DNA from: JANNRA01 sp031401035
GTDB taxonomy: Bacteria; Desulfobacterota; Binatia; HRBIN30; CADEER01
Reading direction: 5' to 3'
Assembly: GCA_031401035.1 (NCBI GenBank)
Contig: JANNRA010000072.1
Span: forward strand, 1 to 26,792
DNA length: 26,792 nucleotides
The stretch's first letter is position 1. Each line of letters opens with the position of its first letter. Below, in pieces: positions 22,104-26,792 of this stretch. The translations under genes were made by a program, and so were the position numbers. The notes beneath the pieces were generated by a model. It worked only from the letters and a program-made list of their open reading frames with translations, had not been told where the DNA came from and did not search any database.

Positions 22104-22865
22104 ATGGGGGAGCGGTTCGCGGGGCGCGCGGTGTACGTGAGCGGCGCCGGCGCTGGTCTGGGGCGGGCGACAGCCGGGCTGTTCGCGCGCGAGGGGGCGC
22201 AGGTGTTCGCGGTCGACATCGACGGCGACGCGGTGGTCGAGACGGTCAAGGCGATCCGCGCCGCCGGCGGCGACGCGATCGGCGGCGTCGCCGATGTCAC
22301 CGACCTCGATTCGGTGGCGGCGTCGATCGAGTACATGGTCGAGCGCTTCGGCGGGCTGCATGTTCTGGTCAACGTCGCCGGCACCGGCCGGGCGGCGCGC
22401 TTCGAGGAGATCGACGAGCGCGAGTGGGGGCGGACGCTGGCGGTCAACCTGACCGGCGTCTTCCACACCACCAAGGCGGCGCTGCCGTACCTGCTGGCGC
22501 CGCGCGGCGGCTGCATCGTCAACGTCGCCTCGATCGCCGGCCTGCGCGGGCAGGCCTACTGCTCGGCCTACTGCGCCTCGAAGGCGGGCATGATCAATTT
22601 CACCCGCTCGCTGGCGCTCGAGTTCGCCAGCCGCGGGCTGCGCGCCAACTGCGTCGCGCCGGGCGGCATCGAAACCAACATGATCGCCAACTTCATCCCA
22701 CGCGAGGATTTCGAACCGCAGCTGGTTGCCTATTACTCGCCGCCCAAGCCGGGGCGGCTGTCGAAGCCGGACGACGTCGCGGCCTCGATCGCCTTTCTCG
22801 CCGCGCCCGAGGCGCGCATGGTCAACGGCGCGGTCCTGGTCTGCGACGGGGGGACGATGGCATGA
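22104..22865 (+). CDS. SDR family oxidoreductase
   Basis: A classical SDR of 253 residues: SGAGAGLG (cofactor loop), VDIDGD with Asp after strand 2, catalytic Ser in NVASIAG and YCASK. The NNAG motif is VNVAG here, a tolerated variant. ATG 22104 (MGERFAGRAVYVSG) is preferred; ATG 22092 in frame adds MVPR. Its TGA overlaps the ATG of the following acyl-CoA ligase (ATGA), so the two genes are translationally coupled. A PsrA-like operator stands just upstream, suggesting fatty-acid-type control. It may oxidise the hydroxyacyl-CoA made from the ligase's product, but this is inference. Confidence 0.9.
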   Translation: MGERFAGRAVYVSGAGAGLGRATAGLFAREGAQVFAVDIDGDAVVETVKAIRAAGGDAIGGVADVTDLDSVAASIEYMVERFGGLHVLVNVAGTGRAARFEEIDEREWGRTLAVNLTGVFHTTKAALPYLLAPRGGCIVNVASIAGLRGQAYCSAYCASKAGMINFTRSLALEFASRGLRANCVAPGGIETNMIANFIPREDFEPQLVAYYSPPKPGRLSKPDDVAASIAFLAAPEARMVNGAVLVCDGGTMA

Positions 22866-24376
22866 GCGGCGCCGTGACGATGATCACCGAGCGCGTCCGC
22901 GAGCAGGCGGCGCGGCGCGGCGCGCATGTGTTCATCCGCCACGCCGGACAGACGCTGACGTACGCCGAGTTCGATCGGCTGTCGAACCGTGCCGCGCACG
23001 CCCTGCACGCCCTCGGCGTGCGACGCGGCGACCGGGTGACCCTCGGCGTCGGCAATTCGGTGGAGTACCTCGTCACCGCCCTCGGCGCGCTGAAGGCCGG
23101 CGCCATTCTGCATCCGATCAATCCGGCTCTCGGCGCCGCCGAACTGAGCTATATCCTCGGCCATGCGGCGCCGCGCGTCATCGTCGCCGACGCCGACAGC
23201 ATCGCGGCGCTGTCCTCGCCGCGGCTCGAGTGGCCGGCGGGGGCCGTCTTGGCCGCCTTCGGGGCGCCAGCCGAGGTGGCGCTCGACGACCTGCTGCGGC
23301 GCAGCTCGGAGGAGCCCTTCGGTCCGTCCCCGGCTCCCGATGACGCCTCGACGCTGCTCTACACCTCCGGCACTACGGGGCGGCCGAAGGGCGTGCTGTT
23401 TCACCACGGCAGTACCGGCGGCGCGGCGCAGCACTTCATCGACCTGCTCGGCATCGGCGCCGACGACACGTTGCTGGCGGTGACGCCGCTGTTCCACGGC
23501 AACGCCTGGGGCGCGGCGACGACGGCGCTGGCGGCCGGCGCCACGGTGGCTTTCCCGAAGGGATTTCGCGCCTCGGAGTTCTGGCCGTTGGTGCACGAGA
23601 CGCGGTCGACCGTGCTCTACACGCTCGGCACCATCCTGGCGATTCTGCTGCGCCAGGCGGCGGGCCCGCTCGAGCGCGACAATCCGCTGCGCGTCATCCT
23701 CGGCCTCGGCAGCGCGCCGATCCGCGAACAGGTGATCGCCCGCTTCGGCGTGCGCGACGTCGCCGAGTGCTTCGGCTCCACCGACGCCGGCGTCGTGACG
23801 ATGACGCCGCTCGGCGCGACGCCGCGTCCGGGGTCGGCCGGTCCGCCGGTGCCCGGCGTGACGATCCGCATCGTCGACGACGCTGGGCGCGTCCTGCCGC
23901 CGCGCGCGCCGGGCGAGATCCTGATCCACTCGCCGCACCGCATGGCGGAGTACTTCCACGACCCCGAGCAGACCGCGGAGGCATTGCGCGACGGGTGGTT
24001 CCACACCGGCGACCTCGGCACGCTCGACGAGGACGGTTGGCTCTACTTCGTCGATCGCAAGCGCGACGTCATCCGCCGCGGCGGCGAGAACATGTCGTCG
24101 GCGCTGATCGAGAAGACGCTGTGCGAGCATCCGGCGGTGGCCGAGGCGGCGGTGATCGGCGTGCCCGACCCGGTGCTCGGTCAGGAGGTGAAGGCGTTCA
24201 TCGTCGCGCGCGCGCCGGTGACGCCCGACGAGCTGCGCGTCTTCGCCGCCGAGCGGCTGGCGAAGTTCCAGGTGCCGCGCCTGTGGGAGTTCCGCGACAG
24301 CCTGCCGAAGACGCCGACGCAGCGGGTCGAGAAGTACAAGCTGCGCGAGCAGTCGGATAAGCCGCTGCTCGGGTGA
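22862..24376 (+). CDS. AMP-forming CoA ligase (CaiC/FadD-like)
   Basis: The 504-residue enzyme adenylates an acid and makes its CoA thioester. Motifs in order: P-loop LLYTSGTTGRPKG (about 163), LFHGNAWGAATTAL, the aromatic motif FGSTDAG, GWFHTGDLGTLDEDGWLYFVDRKRDVIRRGGENMSS at the hinge, and the C-terminal catalytic Lys in PTQRVEKYKL. The RRGGENMSS stretch is typical of crotonobetaine/carnitine-CoA ligases and short-chain ligases. The upstream open frame from 21665 is a shadow of the SDR and racemase genes; the true start overlaps the SDR stop. It is convergent with the acyl-CoA dehydrogenase across a 31-bp-arm palindrome. Substrate unknown, presumably a branched or alicyclic acid. Confidence 0.92.
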   Translation: MSGAVTMITERVREQAARRGAHVFIRHAGQTLTYAEFDRLSNRAAHALHALGVRRGDRVTLGVGNSVEYLVTALGALKAGAILHPINPALGAAELSYILGHAAPRVIVADADSIAALSSPRLEWPAGAVLAAFGAPAEVALDDLLRRSSEEPFGPSPAPDDASTLLYTSGTTGRPKGVLFHHGSTGGAAQHFIDLLGIGADDTLLAVTPLFHGNAWGAATTALAAGATVAFPKGFRASEFWPLVHETRSTVLYTLGTILAILLRQAAGPLERDNPLRVILGLGSAPIREQVIARFGVRDVAECFGSTDAGVVTMTPLGATPRPGSAGPPVPGVTIRIVDDAGRVLPPRAPGEILIHSPHRMAEYFHDPEQTAEALRDGWFHTGDLGTLDEDGWLYFVDRKRDVIRRGGENMSSALIEKTLCEHPAVAEAAVIGVPDPVLGQEVKAFIVARAPVTPDELRVFAAERLAKFQVPRLWEFRDSLPKTPTQRVEKYKLREQSDKPLLG

Positions 24377-24410
24377 CGCCGGGCCCGTCGAGTGGCACTG
24401 GCCACTGCGC

Positions 24411-24495
24411 GTGGAGGGCGCCGCCCCGTCGGCGCCGGTTGGATGGTGCGACGGCAACCGCACTCAACCGGCGCCGACGGGGCGGCGCCCTCCAC
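24411..24495. terminator. Palindromic repeat with perfect 31-bp arms
   Basis: Arms 24411-24441 and 24465-24495 are exact 31-nt reverse complements around a 23-nt loop. It lies between convergent genes (ligase and acyl-CoA dehydrogenase) and can act as a bidirectional terminator. Related copies occur at 101-117, 20803-20816, 25725-25737 and 26719-26792, so it is a dispersed repeat family. Confidence 0.7.
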
Positions 24496-24531
24496 GGGGA
24501 ACCTCCGCGCAGCGGCGTCAGCGCGCCGGCT

Positions 24532-25692
24532 TCAGCGCGGCAGCCCCAGAATACGCTGCGCCACGACGTTGCGCTGGATCTCGCTGGTGCCGCCCATGAT
24601 CGTCTCCGAGCGCGCGTAGAGGTAGTCGCGCCCGATCGGGCTCTCCAGCGCGGCGTGCGGGCCGAACAGACTCATCGCCGACTCCTGCAGGCGCTGGTCG
24701 GTCTCGCTGCCGAGTATCTTCTCGAGCGAGCTCTCCGGTCCGGGATGACCGCTGCGCAGGATATTGGTCAGGCTGCGGTAGCCCATCAGTTTGAGCAGCT
24801 CGACGTCGATGAAGGACTGGGCCAGCTTCTGGCGCACGAGCGGATCGGCGAGGCCCTGGCTGGCGGGATGGCGGCGCACCTGGGCGACGAGGGCGGTGAG
24901 GCTGCGGCGGATGCGGCGTTGAAAGGTGAACGTCCACACCGGGCCGCGCTCGTGCTGCAGGATGCCCATGGCGATCTGCCAGCCGGCGCCCGGCGCCCCG
25001 ACCATGCGATCGGCGGGCACGCGCACGTCCTCGAAGAACACCTCGCAGAACTCGGTCTCGCCGGTCATCTGCGTCACCGGCCGCACCGTGATGCCGGGCG
25101 AGCGCATGTCGACCAGCAGCAGGCTGATGCCCTTGTGCTTCGGCTGGTCTGCTTCGCTGCGGCAGAGCAGAAAGCACCAGTCGGCCGCCTCGGCGTGGCT
25201 GGTCCAGACCTTCTGGCCGTTGACGACGAAGGCATCGCCCTGCCGCTCGGCGCGGCAGCGCAGGCCGCCGAGATCCGATCCGGCACCGGGCTCGGAGAAC
25301 CCCTGACACCACCAGTCCTCGCCCGCCAGCAGGCGCTGCAGAAACCGCTCACGCTGCGCCTCGGTGCCGTGCCGCAGCAGCGCCTGCCCGATCATGTCGA
25401 CGTTGGCGCTACCGGGCGGGTAGGGCGCGCCGGCGCGCTCGAGCTCCTCCTCGAACAGCCAGCGCTCGATCACCGTCGCGCCGCGGCCGCCATGCTGACG
25501 CGGCCACGAAATGGCGATCCAGCCGCCGTCGTAAAGCATCCGTTGCCAGTCGCGCGCGATCTCGCGCCACAGCGGGTCGTCGGCACGCGTCCAGCAGTGG
25601 CTGCGCCGCCAGGCGGTGGGGACGGTGGCGGCGAGCCAGTCGCGCGCCTCGGCGGCGAAGGCCAGCTCGGAGTCGGAGAAGGTGAAATCCAT
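24532..25692 (-). CDS. Acyl-CoA dehydrogenase
   Basis: A 386-residue FAD-dependent acyl-CoA dehydrogenase making the 2,3-double bond in beta-oxidation. Visible motifs: GWIAISWPRQHGGRG, WWCQGFSEPGAGSDLGGLRC (FAD/substrate loop), VVNGQKVWTSHAEAADWCFLL, TGETEFCEVFFEDVRVPADRMVG, and the C-terminal IMGGTSEIQRNVVAQRILGLPR. The block LQHERGPVWTF holds a Glu in the position used as base by several members, but which Glu is catalytic here needs an alignment. The type resembles FadE-like enzymes of sterol and branched-acid degradation. ATG 25692 has no ribosome site, and a PsrA-like operator lies only 20 nt upstream, so the mRNA leader may be very short. It faces the ligase gene. Confidence 0.93.
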   Translation of the reverse strand: MDFTFSDSELAFAAEARDWLAATVPTAWRRSHCWTRADDPLWREIARDWQRMLYDGGWIAISWPRQHGGRGATVIERWLFEEELERAGAPYPPGSANVDMIGQALLRHGTEAQRERFLQRLLAGEDWWCQGFSEPGAGSDLGGLRCRAERQGDAFVVNGQKVWTSHAEAADWCFLLCRSEADQPKHKGISLLLVDMRSPGITVRPVTQMTGETEFCEVFFEDVRVPADRMVGAPGAGWQIAMGILQHERGPVWTFTFQRRIRRSLTALVAQVRRHPASQGLADPLVRQKLAQSFIDVELLKLMGYRSLTNILRSGHPGPESSLEKILGSETDQRLQESAMSLFGPHAALESPIGRDYLYARSETIMGGTSEIQRNVVAQRILGLPR

Positions 25693-25712
25693 GCCGGCAG
25701 CGCTAGCAGAAG

Positions 25713-25726
25713 CAAACGGATGTTTG
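25713..25726. promoter_or_regulatory. PsrA-type operator, site 3 (CAAACG-GA-TGTTTG)
   Basis: Near-perfect palindrome 20 nt upstream of the acyl-CoA dehydrogenase start, with the same half-site and spacing as sites 1 and 2. Confidence 0.55.
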
Positions 25727-25737
25727 GAGGGCGCCGC
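25725..25737. repeat. Short fragment of the GGAGGGCGCC repeat
   Basis: TGGAGGGCGCCGC matches the end of the large palindrome and abuts operator site 3. Confidence 0.4.
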
Positions 25738-25807
25738 GGCGAAGGGCGCTGGAGCGGAGGCTATCTTCGCGGCCGGCCCGCCGTGGTGACCCAGGAGCGC
25801 TGAACGC

Positions 25808-26197
25808 TCACCAGAAGGGGCCCCACATGCCCCAGTTCATGGCGGCGTTCTCGTCCATCTCCGCCGCCTCGACCCGCTCCTGCGCCAGCTGCTGGGTGAT
25901 CGCCAGCTGCTGGTAGCGCTCATAGGCGGGTGCCCGGCCGACGTACAGACACTTGCAGAAGTCCGGGTCGGCGTAGAGGTACACCACCTCCCCATCCTTC
26001 ACCTGGGTGAAGATGGTCCGCTTCGGCAGAGTCTGCAGCTTGGCCAGCTTCTCTGGGGTGTCGGCCGGCTTCATGCGAAAGCCGGCGGCGGCGAGGGTCG
26101 ACTCGATCTGGTCGGCGTCCTGCTTCTCGAAATAGGAGCAACCGGCCATGCACAGAGCCGCCGCGGTGAGGATGACGAATCGATTCGGTATACGCAT
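25808..26197 (-). CDS. Small lipoprotein of unknown function
   Basis: The 129-residue product begins MRIPNRFVILTAAALCMAGC, a lipoprotein signal with lipobox LCMAGC, so it is lipid-anchored in the envelope. The mature part has SYFEKQDADQIESTLAAAGFRMKPADTPEKLAKLQTLPKRTIF, then VVYLYADPDFCKCLYVGRAPAYERYQQLAI, then a Gln/Glu-rich helix and a Trp/Pro-rich end (MNWGMWGPFW). The C-x-C pair (FCKCLYVG) is distinctive. I start at ATG 26197 with AGGGA upstream, 5 residues inside the longest frame. I recall similar lipoproteins in other environmental bacteria but cannot name a family. It is divergent from the NFACT-R gene. Confidence 0.8.
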   Translation of the reverse strand: MRIPNRFVILTAAALCMAGCSYFEKQDADQIESTLAAAGFRMKPADTPEKLAKLQTLPKRTIFTQVKDGEVVYLYADPDFCKCLYVGRAPAYERYQQLAITQQLAQERVEAAEMDENAAMNWGMWGPFW

Positions 26198-26227
26198 GGC
26201 GTCCCTATACACGGAGAGCGATCACTT

Positions 26228-26698
26228 GTGGAGTTGCATTGCGGTTCTCGAGGCGCTCCTCTGCCCTGCATGACGCGCCGCGGTGAACCGCCGGGACCGA
26301 GCGACCGCGATGCCGGCGTCTGGGCCGGCCGCAGCGTGGCGCGCCGCTTCGTCTCGCCGGACGGCTTCGTCGTCCTGGTCGGGCGGACGGCGGAGGACAA
26401 CGACCTGCTGAGCCTCAAACTCGGTCAGCCGCGCGATTTCTGGCTGCACGTCGCCGCCGACTCGGGTTCGCACGTCGTCGTGCGCAACCCCGACGGGGTC
26501 GCCAGCCTGCCGCGCGAGACGGTGCAGTTCGCCGCCGGGCTGGCGGCGCGCTACTCGAAGCTGCGCGACGGCGGGCGCGTGGCGGTGCACCTGTGCACCT
26601 GCGCCGACGTCGGCAAGCCGCGCGGCATGCCAGCCGGGAAGGTCACCATCGAGCGCTACCGCACGGTGCACGCGGCGCCGGCGCGGGGCGAGCCGTAA
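26228..26698 (+). CDS. Stand-alone NFACT-R domain protein
   Basis: The 156-residue product consists almost only of the NFACT RNA-binding (NFACT-R, DUF814) domain: VLVGRTAEDNDLLSLKLGQPRDFWLHVAADSGSHVVVRNP, then LPRETVQFAAGLAARYSKLRDGGRVAVHLC, then VGKPRGMPAGKVTIERYRTV. In full-length RqcH/NEMF this domain sits in the middle of a 550-residue protein and recognises tRNA or ribosome in quality control; the stand-alone form lacks the NFACT-N and coiled-coil parts. The start is uncertain: GTG 26228 has GGAGAG upstream, ATG 26270 is a shorter alternative. It is divergent from the lipoprotein gene. A role in RNA or ribosome rescue is inferred from the domain only. Confidence 0.8.
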   Translation: MELHCGSRGAPLPCMTRRGEPPGPSDRDAGVWAGRSVARRFVSPDGFVVLVGRTAEDNDLLSLKLGQPRDFWLHVAADSGSHVVVRNPDGVASLPRETVQFAAGLAARYSKLRDGGRVAVHLCTCADVGKPRGMPAGKVTIERYRTVHAAPARGEP

Positions 26699-26718
26699 CC
26701 GTCAGATTGAAGCCGCCC

Positions 26719-26792
26719 CTGGAGGGCGCCGCCCCGTCGGCGCCTGTTGAATCGGGGCCGGGTGCCGCCTCCAGCAGGCGCCGACGGGGCGG
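26719..26792. repeat. Palindromic repeat truncated by the window end
   Basis: Left arm 26729-26746 pairs perfectly with 26775-26792 (18 bp); the outer left part (26719-26728) has no partner because the window stops. The arm sequence is the family seen at 24411-24495. Confidence 0.75.

Noticed and set aside
21665..24376. 903-residue reading frame ending in the CoA ligase
   Set aside because: The part before 22862 is a shadow of the racemase and SDR genes; the ligase begins at the ATG overlapping the SDR stop.

Overview
The window is about 70% G+C with dense, nearly gap-free coding on both strands. It looks like a contig from a high-GC Gram-negative bacterium of the environmental 'deltaproteobacterial' type, for which Candidatus Binatota is my best guess. 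The reasons are the mix of genes (DUF1329 envelope protein, CaiB/AMACR family, LLM flavoprotein, several SDRs, AMP-forming acyl-CoA ligases, acyl-CoA dehydrogenase, amidohydrolase), a lipoprotein signal, and abundant G+C-rich palindromic intergenic repeats. The taxonomic call is inference. The first 100 bases do not belong to this background: they are AT-rich and encode a piece of an HNH-like protein, fused directly to a palindromic repeat arm. The last bases of the window stop inside another copy of that repeat, so the window is probably a whole contig broken at repeats.

Layout. 1-714: foreign HNH-like fragment, dodecin, and a VapC-type PIN toxin remnant. 715-1530: a membrane-anchored peroxiredoxin-like protein whose active-site codon is an in-frame TGA. 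The protein continues in frame through the TGA (FYRGFW-[TGA]-PFC) and a perfect 8-bp hairpin with a GGU loop follows 16 nt later, as expected of a bacterial SECIS. It is most simply read as an undescribed or rarely annotated selenoprotein with a U-x-x-C redox motif, and it is the most interesting object here. 1603-8985: a minus-strand catabolic block (acyl-CoA ligase, isochorismatase-like protein, amidohydrolase, zinc alcohol dehydrogenase, aldehyde dehydrogenase, LLM flavin oxidoreductase), with a divergent TetR regulator at 9110-9742. 9819-14190: minus-strand cyclase-family hydrolase, DUF1329 envelope protein, crotonase and SGNH hydrolase. 14256-15838: two overlapping SDRs. 15899-17061: divergent ferredoxin and enoyl-CoA hydratase. 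17167-19573: TerB-DUF697 protein, SDR, VOC protein. 19714-21942: glycosyltransferase-like protein and an alpha-methylacyl-CoA racemase. 22104-25692: SDR plus acyl-CoA ligase with overlapping stop and start, facing an acyl-CoA dehydrogenase. 25808-26698: small lipoprotein and a stand-alone NFACT-R domain protein.

How it fits together. Most genes suit activation and beta-oxidation-like breakdown of branched, alicyclic or isoprenoid acids: ligases make CoA thioesters, AMACR corrects the alpha-methyl configuration, acyl-CoA dehydrogenase, crotonases and SDRs carry out ring or chain oxidation, and ADH plus ALDH feed alcohols in. Three palindromes of the form CAAACG-N2-YGTTTG lie upstream of DUF1329, of the SDR-ligase pair and of the acyl-CoA dehydrogenase. 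They match the published consensus for PsrA-type TetR fatty-acid regulators and suggest one regulon across these transcription units. Four long inverted repeats built on an 8-nt period, and several copies of a separate GC-rich palindrome, occupy the intergenic gaps.
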